Of a DNA stretch of 64,000 nt, positions 17,313 to 24,960 are shown one piece after another. The translations under genes and the position numbers were made by a program. Position 1 is the first letter of the stretch. The number at the start of each line of letters is the position of its first letter. The notes beneath the pieces are model-generated. The model saw only the letters and a program-made list of their open reading frames with translations, ran no database searches and had not been told where the DNA came from. This DNA is from UBA2883 sp964017965 (GTDB taxonomy: Bacteria; Cyanobacteriota; Vampirovibrionia; Gastranaerophilales; Gastranaerophilaceae). The stretch lies in the NCBI GenBank assembly GCA_964017965.1, contig CAXHNV010000003.1:158028-222027 (forward strand). The letters are read 5' to 3'.

Positions 17313-19664
17313 TTATGAGAAGAGTTTGAAAGTTCTGTCAACGTTGTCTTTAGCTACTGTTTTAAGAGTTTCCATTTCTTGACTGATAGCATTTCTTTCA
17401 GCTTCAAGAGCCGCAAGATCTGAATCGTATTTTCTGTCTTTTTTATCTATTTTAAGCATATCAGCTTCATATTTAGCTTCTGCTTTTTTTAGAACAATTT
17501 TATCATCAACGTAGTTTAGATTTGTATTTGTAGCTACAGAAGAATCAACAAATGCACTTTTCAACTTGTCCCAAACTTGAATCATTACTTCTCCGCCTTG
17601 AACGGTGTTAGAAATCCATTTATTGTCATTAAGTTTTGCGTCATTGATTACAATATAGTTATCATTTTCTGTTGTATTAGAGAACGGATTTGTTCCGTAA
17701 GTTGTTAAAGACTTGTTAATATTTTGTACGCTGTAGATAGCTTTATTTGTGTTTGTTGCATCATCATGAACAATAACTTCTGATAAGGTAGGAGTTTCAT
17801 TTTGTCCTTCCATTTTGCACCAAACATTAATATACCATTGAGTTAGTGCTTTATCAGTGAAAGTTGCGTGGGTAACAACTTCGTCCCATTCAATAGTAGG
17901 GTTGATTCCATTAATATAATCATTTAATTGCGGTTCAGCACCAGGGTTAGCAACGGCAGTAGGTCTTGTTGGTTCAGGACCCGGATTTGCAACAGGTGTT
18001 GGCGCTGTAGGTTCAGGACCGGGTTCAGCAACAACTGCAGGAGCAGTAGGTTCAGTTGTAGGAGCTGCAACATAAGTAGGTTCAACAGGTTCAGTGCCGG
18101 GAGCAGGTGCAACAACTAAAGGTGGTTCAGCACCCGGGTTAGCAACAGGAGTAGGTTCAGGTACTCTTCTGTTTTCCCAATCTGTTACAGCTTGATTGTA
18201 AATAGGCTCATTGAAACGTTTTAAAGAACCGGACAATGTATCTTGAATTTCGGTTATAGTTGCACAAAATGTTTCATTTCCCGGATAACCGTCTAAGTTT
18301 GATGTTCTGTCAGTAATATATAATAAATCGATACACCATTGTTTTACGGTTTTTACACTTCCGTCAGTATTAAATTTGCTAAGTAGTTTTTCATATTCTG
18401 TTGAACTATCGTTAACATTACAAGTTAAACCGTCTACTTTTACGTAAATACCGGTATTAACAGCATTTGATAATCTGTTAAATACAGATTTATTTGTTTC
18501 TGTTTCTCCGTTATAATTTGTAATACTTCCGGATGAACAACCACCCAGTGCATATTCAGAATTTAGTGTTTTAATACTTTTACCGGTACTGGTTGTATAT
18601 GTTAATCCGGAGCCTTTAACTCCATCGAAATCAAGGAAGCCTGTTAAAACGTGACCATAACAGCTTGTACTTAGATTATCAGTTGCCTGGTGGTAACAAT
18701 AATCTGCTGCTAACAAAAAGTCATGAGAATATGAATCATCCATATTGCTGGATTCCCACCACGGTTGGGTTGGATCACCCTTAACGTATTCAGGGTTTTG
18801 TGCTTCCCATGTATCATAAGCAGCTTTATCAATTAAATATTGATCATATGCTGCTTTATCAATTACCCATTGGTCGTGAACTGATTTTTGTGTAAGGTAC
18901 GTATTGTATGCGTTATTTCTTGTTACCCATGCAGCGTGATCTGTTTCCCATTGAGTGTGAGCTGTAACATAGTCATTATAGTTGTTAGCTGAGTTTTCCC
19001 AAGCTGCATGTTGAATATTGTAGTCAGCTAAATCTTGTTGATATTTTGTATAAGCATTTGAACGGGTAACCCAGTTAGCATGATCTGTATTATAATTAGC
19101 TAAATCTGCTTGATATTGTGTGTATGCAGCATTTTTAGCAGCCCAAGTGTTGTGGTTGTCATTATAATTGTTTAAATCTTGTTGATATTGATTATATTTT
19201 TGAGAATTATTTACCCAAGTACTATGATCGTTGTTATAGTTATTAACAGCTGTTTCATATGCCGGATTTGGTTCTGAATGATGTACTGTTTGATTGTATG
19301 TGTCATTTAAACCAAGACCTGACAAGAAATCTAATAATGAATTAGTATTTTGGTATCTATTATGTAATGACTGTGAAATTAAAGTCTTATTATATTTTGT
19401 TACAAGTGCATATTGATCGCTTAATCCGCCATATTGATAAATCATATCGGCAGTCAAAGGTGTGTTTGTGATAGTTGCATCTTGCGCCAAAATGTTAACA
19501 TTTATTTTTTGAGCTTCTAAAGCTTCTAAATACTCATTATATACACGAGAAGATTCATTAGCCATCTGCAATTTTTCAGCTTCAAGTTTTGCAGCCTTGT
19601 ATTCAATCTGGTGCATTCTTGAAGTCAAATTTAATAATCTTGCCTGTGAAGATGACATACCCAT
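17313..19664 (-). CDS. Modular coiled-coil-ended protein P2 with Trp/Tyr and Pro-rich repeats
   Basis: 783 residues. Residues 1-38 match P1 at 37 positions; residues 724-783 match the P1 C-terminal coiled coil at 55 of 60. The middle is unrelated to P1: residues 143-290 hold a repeat with Trp at 150, 174, 198 and 222 (exact 24-residue period, consensus YNxDHxxWxxxxxxYxxYQxDLxx). A central region with several Cys follows (CYHQATDNLSTSCYG, LGGCSSGS, LTCNVND), then five ~13-residue Pro-rich repeats (EPTAPTPVANPGP type). No Sec signal or membrane helix is present. The start ATG has AAAGGGAAA upstream as in P1. Export by a non-Sec pathway and a surface or structural role are inferred; function unknown. 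Confidence 0.85.
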   Translation of the reverse strand: MGMSSSQARLLNLTSRMHQIEYKAAKLEAEKLQMANESSRVYNEYLEALEAQKINVNILAQDATITNTPLTADMIYQYGGLSDQYALVTKYNKTLISQSLHNRYQNTNSLLDFLSGLGLNDTYNQTVHHSEPNPAYETAVNNYNNDHSTWVNNSQKYNQYQQDLNNYNDNHNTWAAKNAAYTQYQADLANYNTDHANWVTRSNAYTKYQQDLADYNIQHAAWENSANNYNDYVTAHTQWETDHAAWVTRNNAYNTYLTQKSVHDQWVIDKAAYDQYLIDKAAYDTWEAQNPEYVKGDPTQPWWESSNMDDSYSHDFLLAADYCYHQATDNLSTSCYGHVLTGFLDFDGVKGSGLTYTTSTGKSIKTLNSEYALGGCSSGSITNYNGETETNKSVFNRLSNAVNTGIYVKVDGLTCNVNDSSTEYEKLLSKFNTDGSVKTVKQWCIDLLYITDRTSNLDGYPGNETFCATITEIQDTLSGSLKRFNEPIYNQAVTDWENRRVPEPTPVANPGAEPPLVVAPAPGTEPVEPTYVAAPTTEPTAPAVVAEPGPEPTAPTPVANPGPEPTRPTAVANPGAEPQLNDYINGINPTIEWDEVVTHATFTDKALTQWYINVWCKMEGQNETPTLSEVIVHDDATNTNKAIYSVQNINKSLTTYGTNPFSNTTENDNYIVINDAKLNDNKWISNTVQGGEVMIQVWDKLKSAFVDSSVATNTNLNYVDDKIVLKKAEAKYEADMLKIDKKDRKYDSDLAALEAERNAISQEMETLKTVAKDNVDRTFKLFS
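17933..18166 (-). repeat. Five tandem ~39-bp repeats coding a 13-residue Pro-rich unit
   Basis: Units begin EP: EPVEPTYVAAPTT, EPTAPAVVAEPGP, EPTAPTPVANPGP, EPTRPTAVANPGA, with one 12-residue variant. In-frame, so copy-number change would keep the frame. Confidence 0.85.
18795..19238 (-). repeat. Tandem ~72-bp repeats coding a 24-residue Trp/Tyr/Asn unit
   Basis: Trp codons fall exactly 24 residues apart four times, then the unit degenerates (W239, W246, W266, W286). Encodes the YNxDHxxW region of P2. Confidence 0.85.
19552..19631. repeat. 80-bp near-identical 5' coding block shared with P1
   Basis: Matches 4601-4680 at 78 of 80 bases. Lies in the N-terminal module of P2. Confidence 0.9.
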
Positions 19665-19771
19665 TGTTCGAACGTTTTCCCTTTTTCACGTAATACGATA
19701 AATTTCCCTAGGTACTCTCGTTAACGGCAGAATTCTTCTTATCTTTAGAAAAACGTTACAAAAGTTAATGT

Positions 19772-21385
19772 TTAATCCACGATGATTTCAACTTCATTTT
19801 TGTAGGTTACATAACCTAAATTTGCTTTTGGCGGTTTCTTTATGTATTTACGTTTTGTGTAAATAACACCTGCTTTGCCGCTATTTGCAGTTGAAGAATA
19901 TTGTTTTGCAAGCTTGCAACATTCGTAAATAGTCTTTTCATCAGGCTCTTTCTCTTTGGGAACTTTCAATAAAATATGAGAACCTGTATTGTTTTGAACG
20001 TGGAACCAGATATCATCCGGACTTGATATCTTTGAAATAATTTTGTCGTTCTGTTTGTTGTTTTTGCCGATATAGACAGTGAAACCGTTTATTTCAACAC
20101 TTTCAACCTCTATATCTTTTTGTTTTTCCTGTTTTGAGTTTTGGGTAAGGTTGTTTTCTACACATTCTGACAGAATCTCTTTCAAAACCTTTAGGCTGTT
20201 AGCCTGCTCTATTGTGAACATAAGCTGTTCTAAGTACGCTAAATAAAGTCGGTCTTCTTCTATTAAATTAACAAGCTTTTCTTTATCATTTTTTGAGTTT
20301 GAGAATTTCTTATAATAGTTTTGTGCGTTTTCTCTTAACGTAATCTTTTTATCGAGCGGAACTCTTATTTCTTTACCGCTTTGCCAATCAGTAACAATAA
20401 TCTCTTTTACATAATCTTTGTTATTATAAAGATTAGCCATAATCAAGTCGGCGTATTGCTTGTATTTGCTTGCGGAAGTTTTTTTATTCAACTGCTGTTC
20501 AAGCTTGCTTAACGAAGTTTTCAGACGTTTCAATTTAGGTGAAACGATGTTTCTCAGTTTGAGTTTGAACGCTCTTATGAGGATTTTTTCTTGCCAATCT
20601 GAAAAATATTTATCAATCATATCACTTACGCTATCTTGTGCGGAAGGTTCTGATAACAGTTCAGCATATATTGAATACTTGTCATTATCTATAGCAGGTG
20701 AATATATTTGATGTGTTTGTTCAATATAATGTTTTATATCTTCAAGCGGTGTTGTATTAGACTTAAACAGCTCTTGAAAGGATTGAGAAATCCCTAAGAA
20801 ATTACTGTTCAGATTATCATAATCAAGTTGTCCAAAGTAATTAAGGATATCTGCTTTATCCTGTTTTGCCGGATAAACATAAGGTAAAGTTCCCGCAAGT
20901 TCGCGTTCTCTGCTCTTTTCGGCTCCAACATTATGTGCACAGCCTATGATGATCTTTGAATCAACATTATACAAAATTATGTTTGAATATTTACCCATAA
21001 GCTCGATTGTTAGACAGAGCGTAATCTTTTCGTTTAGTTCGTTGTATGATTCAAAATACATCTCGAATATACGTTCGTAATTCGGAAGTTCCACACGGGT
21101 AATCCTTGCGCCTTCAAGATACTTTCTCAATAGCATACAAAACATTGGCGGTTTTTGTGGGATAGATATTCCTCGTTTTTCGTAGGTTTCATCATTCAAA
21201 AAACATATATGATAAATCTGTGCGTCTATATTAATATAGAGTTTGCGAGTTTCTTGATTCCCTCTTATTGTGAGTATAAATTCACGTCTTGTGGGTTGTT
21301 GAATCTTCTGTAATCTTGCATTACAAAAGAACTCCTTATTTTCAAGGTAAAACGCTTTTAATGTAATGTAATCAAGGGTGAACAT
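19772..21385 (-). CDS. rqcH: NFACT-family ribosome quality control protein RqcH
   Basis: 537 residues, the usual bacterial size. It has the NFACT-N start (MFTLDYITLKAFYLENKEFF), the QKPPMFCMLLRKYLEGARI block, coiled-coil arms at about 280-390, and the NFACT-R domain near 430-530 with DDIWFHVQNNTGSHILLK. RqcH recruits tRNA-Ala to stalled 50S subunits and adds C-terminal Ala tails that mark nascent chains for proteolysis; older annotations call it fibronectin-binding protein A. Its ATG follows the thyX stop by one base, so the two are co-transcribed. No signal peptide, in keeping with a ribosomal role. Confidence 0.93.
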   Translation of the reverse strand: MFTLDYITLKAFYLENKEFFCNARLQKIQQPTRREFILTIRGNQETRKLYINIDAQIYHICFLNDETYEKRGISIPQKPPMFCMLLRKYLEGARITRVELPNYERIFEMYFESYNELNEKITLCLTIELMGKYSNIILYNVDSKIIIGCAHNVGAEKSRERELAGTLPYVYPAKQDKADILNYFGQLDYDNLNSNFLGISQSFQELFKSNTTPLEDIKHYIEQTHQIYSPAIDNDKYSIYAELLSEPSAQDSVSDMIDKYFSDWQEKILIRAFKLKLRNIVSPKLKRLKTSLSKLEQQLNKKTSASKYKQYADLIMANLYNNKDYVKEIIVTDWQSGKEIRVPLDKKITLRENAQNYYKKFSNSKNDKEKLVNLIEEDRLYLAYLEQLMFTIEQANSLKVLKEILSECVENNLTQNSKQEKQKDIEVESVEINGFTVYIGKNNKQNDKIISKISSPDDIWFHVQNNTGSHILLKVPKEKEPDEKTIYECCKLAKQYSSTANSGKAGVIYTKRKYIKKPPKANLGYVTYKNEVEIIVD

Positions 21386-21386
21386 T

Positions 21387-22088
21387 TTATTTTAGAAACT
21401 CTTCCTTTTTAGGAACTCTACCACAAGATTTGTCTTCATCACAATAGCCTAATCTTACACATTTAGGAACTAAGTATTCTTTTAACCAAGGTTCAGCCTT
21501 AACAAGCTCATCACACATAGCCTTAACCATTGTTCTGATTTCGTATTGAGCTCTGGTACATAATCTAAGGTTAGCAAGATGAATCATTTCACGAAGGTTT
21601 AAGCTTGCCACCATAGAGCTTGCTGTTGCGTTTGGTAAAACAAATCTTGCGTCTTCAGCCGGTATACCTGCTTCAACAAACTCTTGATATTTATCAGAGA
21701 TTTCGCCCATAAACTCTTCAAATTTAGCTTTAAGTTCAGGGTTTCTTTCGATTGTCGGCGGAATAATATAATCAAACTGACCTTTTTCTTTAACGTATCT
21801 TTGTGATTTTTGAGAGAAAGACATGTGTCTGTGACGTACAAGCTGGTGAGTACATGCTCTTGATACATTAGAAATTGCAAAACTTATCTGGATATGTTCG
21901 ATTGTTGAATAATGACCTGAACCAATTACTCTGCTAATTAGTTTGAGCATTTTTTCTTCGTCATCAGTGCTTTCAAAAATTTCAAACGGTGTGTCTGCAC
22001 TGTAGCAGGTTCTGCAAGCAGAATATATTGTCTTTAGCAAGTTCTCAGGTTTTGCTAATAAATGTACTTCCGGTTTATTGTTTGTCAT
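21387..22088 (-). CDS. thyX: Flavin-dependent thymidylate synthase ThyX
   Basis: Converts dUMP to dTMP using methylene-tetrahydrofolate, FAD and NADPH. The ThyX signature RHRHMSFSQKSQRY (RHRxxSxxxxSxRY) lies at about residues 81-94, preceded by HYSTIEHIQISFAIS. NLREMIHLANLRLCTRAQYEIR near the C-terminus contributes to the substrate site. The 233-residue length is normal. A strong purine-rich site (GGGGAGAGGAAG) sits before the ATG. It is first in a thyX-rqcH unit. No thyA is visible in the window. Confidence 0.97.
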   Translation of the reverse strand: MTNNKPEVHLLAKPENLLKTIYSACRTCYSADTPFEIFESTDDEEKMLKLISRVIGSGHYSTIEHIQISFAISNVSRACTHQLVRHRHMSFSQKSQRYVKEKGQFDYIIPPTIERNPELKAKFEEFMGEISDKYQEFVEAGIPAEDARFVLPNATASSMVASLNLREMIHLANLRLCTRAQYEIRTMVKAMCDELVKAEPWLKEYLVPKCVRLGYCDEDKSCGRVPKKEEFLK

Positions 22089-22125
22089 ACTTCCTCTCCC
22101 CTCATCTTATAATTTTTTCTATTAT

Positions 22126-22175
22126 AAAAAAAAATACAACAAAGAGCAACTCCTAAACATTTGTTTAGGAGTTGC
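22126..22175 (-). terminator. Terminator of rpmE
   Basis: A perfect 14-bp stem, GCAACTCCTAAACA / TGTTTAGGAGTTGC (22146-22175), followed on the minus strand by a T-rich run ending in TTTTTTTTT at 22126-22134. Confidence 0.75.
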
Positions 22176-22205
22176 TTGTAAAATCTTAACGTTTGAAAAC
22201 TATCA

Positions 22206-22409
22206 TTAGTTCTTTTTGCCGTAACGTTTATTGAATCTTTCAACTCTACCTTCAGAGTCAAGGATTTTTTGTTGACCTGTGTAGAATGGGTGGCAGTTGT
22301 TACAAATTTCAACTGTAATATCTTCTACAACAGAACCTGTTTCAATTTCGTTACCACATACACATTTGATAACAGTTTTTTTATAATCTGGATGTAATCC
22401 GTCTTTCAT
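22206..22409 (-). CDS. rpmE: 50S ribosomal protein L31, zinc-binding type
   Basis: 67 residues: MKDGLHPDYKKTVIKC..., with C16 and C18 (CVC), later CNNCHPFYTG, which is the zinc-binding C+ form of L31. It is a late-assembly 50S protein at the subunit interface. I start at the ATG with AAGGT upstream; a frame extending 19 codons further has no ribosome-binding site and non-family sequence. Ends with the basic tail RVERFNKRYGKKN. Monocistronic, with its own terminator. Confidence 0.97.
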   Translation of the reverse strand: MKDGLHPDYKKTVIKCVCGNEIETGSVVEDITVEICNNCHPFYTGQQKILDSEGRVERFNKRYGKKN

Positions 22410-22537
22410 AGTGTTACCTTCTTTCTTTTCAAGATTCCAAACTTGAATTATATTTTCGACTGTCAATATTCTACCCTGCTAAAAATTACATTGCAAGTCG
22501 GATGTTGAATATTTTACAAACTTAACAGTTTTTTAAC

Positions 22538-23245
22538 CTAGCCTATTTTATCTTTGTAGAAAGCGATTAAATCTTCTCTTGATTTGATAGACATAGCAAG
22601 TCTTTCAACGGCGTCGTGCCACGGTAAATAAGAGCAGGTATCGGGTAAAACCTTCAAAGCTGTCATAGGAAAATCTTTGCAGATATCGGGTCTGTTTTCA
22701 TAATCGGAACATAAGTCATCTGCACCGAGCTTGCTGCAATAGTAGAAATATAGCCTTTCATCAGGGTCCATAATATCATATAACTTGTCATAATAATCCG
22801 GGCAAATAGCTTTTGCCATATCCTCAGATTCGTACGGAACATATATTTTAGAAAACTCTTTAGCAAACTTGTCGCCGCGAATAGCACGTTGTTTTAATTG
22901 CATAGGTGAATATTCGCTCACGGCTAACTTACAACACGCTCCGCATTTGCCGCAGGTGTATTCTTTTTTCTTCTCCATCATGGATTTTTTGGCAACTTTT
23001 AGCTTTGATTTATACTCGTTGGTTAAGTATGAAAGAGCTTTAATCTGCCAGGCACCGTAAGGACATCCCGGCGGAAAAACTTCAAATATATCGACTTTTT
23101 TTATATCACAGGGTATTGTGCAAAATTTACAGTTATGATTTGGCTTAAACTTGTCAATCTCATTTCTGATAACTTTTGCAGACTCCATAAAGATTTCTTT
23201 GTATTGAGCCTCTAATCTCTCTGATTCGGAATTGTAGTCAGTCAT
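22538..23245 (-). CDS. YkgJ-like protein with two cysteine clusters
   Basis: 235 residues. An N-terminal region (CKFCTIPCDIKK, then PPGCPYGAW) precedes the YkgJ motif CGKCGACCKLAVSEYSPMQLK and the distal CSKLGADDLCSDYENRPDICKDFP and CSYLPWHDAV. Members are thought to bind Zn or an Fe-S cluster; no reaction is established. It shares the CGxCCxxx core with the protein at 4805-5359 but has an extra N-terminal cluster. Start ATG chosen because TATTCT ends 6 nt upstream (GGAG also lies there, so a short-leader reading is possible). It is divergent from desulfoferrodoxin across a palindrome at 23265, hinting at shared redox control. Confidence 0.8.
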   Translation of the reverse strand: MTDYNSESERLEAQYKEIFMESAKVIRNEIDKFKPNHNCKFCTIPCDIKKVDIFEVFPPGCPYGAWQIKALSYLTNEYKSKLKVAKKSMMEKKKEYTCGKCGACCKLAVSEYSPMQLKQRAIRGDKFAKEFSKIYVPYESEDMAKAICPDYYDKLYDIMDPDERLYFYYCSKLGADDLCSDYENRPDICKDFPMTALKVLPDTCSYLPWHDAVERLAMSIKSREDLIAFYKDKIG

Positions 23246-23251
23246 AACTCC

Positions 23252-23257
23252 AGAATA
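23252..23257 (-). promoter_or_regulatory. -10 element of the YkgJ-like gene
   Basis: Minus-strand TATTCT ending 6 nt before the ATG at 23245. Confidence 0.4.
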
Positions 23258-23264
23258 CCACAAA

Positions 23265-23280
23265 TTGCCCTATAGGACAA
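23265..23280. promoter_or_regulatory. 16-bp near-palindrome, candidate operator
   Basis: TTGCCCTATAGGACAA is a dyad with one mismatched pair (TTGyCC-TATA-GGrCAA). It lies just upstream of the YkgJ-like -10 and 49 bp before desulfoferrodoxin, a position suited to a repressor acting on both. No regulator is identified. Confidence 0.45.
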
Positions 23281-23328
23281 TATAAATAAATCATTATGTT
23301 TTTAATAATGGCTTAAAAAGGAGGAATT

Positions 23329-23748
23329 ATGTCAACAAAAAAATTAGAGCTTTATAAATGTAATGTGTGCGGAAATTTGGTTCAGGTAATGTTAGCAGGT
23401 GAAGGTGAACTTGTTTGCTGCGGTGAACCTATGAAATTGATGAATCCGCAAAACAGCGAAGCGGATGAACAATTAACGGAAAAACATACTCCCGTTATTC
23501 ACGCCGATGAAGTTGAAACAAAAGTAACTGTCTGCGAACACCCTATGGTTAATACTCATTATATTATGTTCTTACAAACCATTTCTAACGACAAAGACGA
23601 AGTTTGTACAAAGTTCCTTTATCCCGGTTCGGAAGCGGTTATGCACGTAGATGGTATGAACAAAAATATTTCAGCAAGGTCATACTGTAATATCCACGGA
23701 CTATATGTTAGTGAACAGGAATGTGGTTGCGGAACCTGTCAAATTTAA
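23329..23748 (+). CDS. Desulfoferrodoxin / superoxide reductase
   Basis: Reduces superoxide to H2O2 without making O2, a hallmark of anaerobes. The N-terminal desulforedoxin domain carries the Fe(Cys)4 ligands C11-x2-C14 and C30-C31. The neelaredoxin domain shows EKHTPVI, CEHPMVNTHYI and the C-terminal CNIHG that supplies the active-site Cys and His of centre II. Thus it is a 2Fe (class I) enzyme. Good ribosome-binding site AAGGAGG. The H2O2 made could be handled by the reverse rubrerythrin at 16292. A near-palindrome upstream may be its operator. The extra C-terminal ECGCGTCQI Cys-rich tail is unusual. Confidence 0.95.
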   Translation: MSTKKLELYKCNVCGNLVQVMLAGEGELVCCGEPMKLMNPQNSEADEQLTEKHTPVIHADEVETKVTVCEHPMVNTHYIMFLQTISNDKDEVCTKFLYPGSEAVMHVDGMNKNISARSYCNIHGLYVSEQECGCGTCQI

Positions 23749-23803
23749 TGATTATTGTGTATCCTCTTTTTATGATATAATGTTGTAAAAAGAGGGTACT
23801 GCT

Positions 23804-24409
23804 TTGTTAAAAAGAAAATGTAAAATAACATTCATAGCACACGGTTCGACAATACATTCTCAGGAAGGGATTATTTCTGATTCTGAAAAATATCCTCCTT
23901 TGACTGAACATGGGCATGAAGAAATAAAAAAGGTTTGTGAATACATAAAAAAACGAGGAATCAGAGACAGCAAAATCTTTTGCAGTCCTGCAACACGTTG
24001 TATTCAATCTGCTCAAGAGATTTGTAATGTATTCAAACAAGATTATGAGGTTCTTGAGGATTTGACGGTTAGAAAATGCGGTGAATTTAACGGCAAATCG
24101 TTTAACTCTATTATTAAACGGTATCCTGATAACCCTACATTTGCAGCATTAGATATAGAAGGCGGAGAATCTTTAACAGATTTTAACGCAAGAGTATCAA
24201 ATGTTATTAAGAATTTGGTAGCTGAAAATATCGGTAATAGATTGATTATAGTTACGTATCCTTCTGTAATTCAGTCTGTTGTTGCGTATATTCTTGATAT
24301 AGCTCCTGAAAATCAGGCAAAAGTATTGATAAAAACTGGTAGTCTTACCCAGATTAGTTGCTTTGATAACTGGTCAAGTTTGATTTATTCCGGCTATGTG
24401 CCGCTTTAG
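23804..24409 (+). CDS. Histidine-phosphatase-fold protein with degenerate active site
   Basis: 201 residues with the phosphoglycerate-mutase-like layout: strand plus ITFIAHGST, then IFCSPATRCIQSAQEI, LRKCGEFNGKSF-like and LIIVTYPSVIQSVVAYI. In active members the first motif is RHG and the later one SHGG/VSH. Here Arg is Ala (A12) and the second catalytic His is Tyr, while H13 and the middle Arg remain. It is therefore probably catalytically impaired or a pseudo-enzyme. Start is TTG with AGAGGG about 7 nt upstream and TATAAT ahead of it. No operon partner. Confidence 0.75.
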   Translation: MLKRKCKITFIAHGSTIHSQEGIISDSEKYPPLTEHGHEEIKKVCEYIKKRGIRDSKIFCSPATRCIQSAQEICNVFKQDYEVLEDLTVRKCGEFNGKSFNSIIKRYPDNPTFAALDIEGGESLTDFNARVSNVIKNLVAENIGNRLIIVTYPSVIQSVVAYILDIAPENQAKVLIKTGSLTQISCFDNWSSLIYSGYVPL

Positions 24410-24538
24410 AGCTTTTCTATTGCCCTGTTGGTTAGATTATTTATAGTAAGTTGTCTTATAGTTTTTTCTTATTCGGCGCTTAAAATGAAGGTGTAACAAT
24501 TGAGTTATGTCAAAAACTTTTTTTGAAAAGGAGAAATT

Positions 24539-24862
24539 ATGAAGAAAACATTATTAGCAACAACTCTATTGGTTGCTTTGTCTGCAACAACATTAAGTGC
24601 AAACGCTTTCACTTGGAGCAGTTTAAATCCTGCAAACTGGGGTAACTCATCTTGCAGATGTGAAAAAACTGCATCTTGCAAATGTAAAGAAAAATGCAAA
24701 CCAACTTGTGAAAAGAAACAAAAATGTTGTCCTGTTGAAAAGAAAACTTGCTGTCCTGTAGAGAAGAAGACTTGTTGTCCAACTAAGCCTTCTTGTAACT
24801 CTTGTCAACCGGCAGCACCTTGTGATCCTTGCGACAGATTGCAACAAGAAACTGAAAGATAG
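24539..24862 (+). CDS. Exported Cys/Lys-rich small protein
   Basis: 107 residues. A clear Sec signal peptide (MKKTLLATTLLVALSATTLSANA, cleavage after ANA near 23) is followed by a mature part dense in Cys: CRCEKTASCKCKEKCKPTC, then the repeat CCPVEKKT twice and CCPTKP, then CNSCQPAAPCDPCD. The even Cys count and the CC pairs suggest metal binding or disulfide packing in the periplasm or at the surface. Strong AAGGAG ribosome-binding site and a strong terminator. Not recognised as a named family; a metallothionein-like role is only a guess. Confidence 0.75.
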   Translation: MKKTLLATTLLVALSATTLSANAFTWSSLNPANWGNSSCRCEKTASCKCKEKCKPTCEKKQKCCPVEKKTCCPVEKKTCCPTKPSCNSCQPAAPCDPCDRLQQETER

Positions 24863-24872
24863 TTTTTTCAAG

Positions 24873-24909
24873 AAAAGGCGGTTGTTAAATTTAACAACCG
24901 CCTTTTTTT
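24873..24909 (+). terminator. Terminator of the Cys-rich gene
   Basis: AAAAGGCGGTTGTTAAA / TTTAACAACCGCCTTTT, 17-bp perfect stem followed by TTT. Confidence 0.9.
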
Positions 24910-24918
24910 ATTATGTTA

Positions 24919-24927
24919 TGCTATAAT
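24919..24927 (+). promoter_or_regulatory. Extended -10 promoter of ftsH
   Basis: TGC-TATAAT (TATAAT at 24922-24927), about 33 nt before the ftsH ATG, which has AGAGG as ribosome-binding site. Confidence 0.5.
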
Positions 24928-24960
24928 AAGTAAAAATATTATTTAGCTTAGAGGTGTTTT

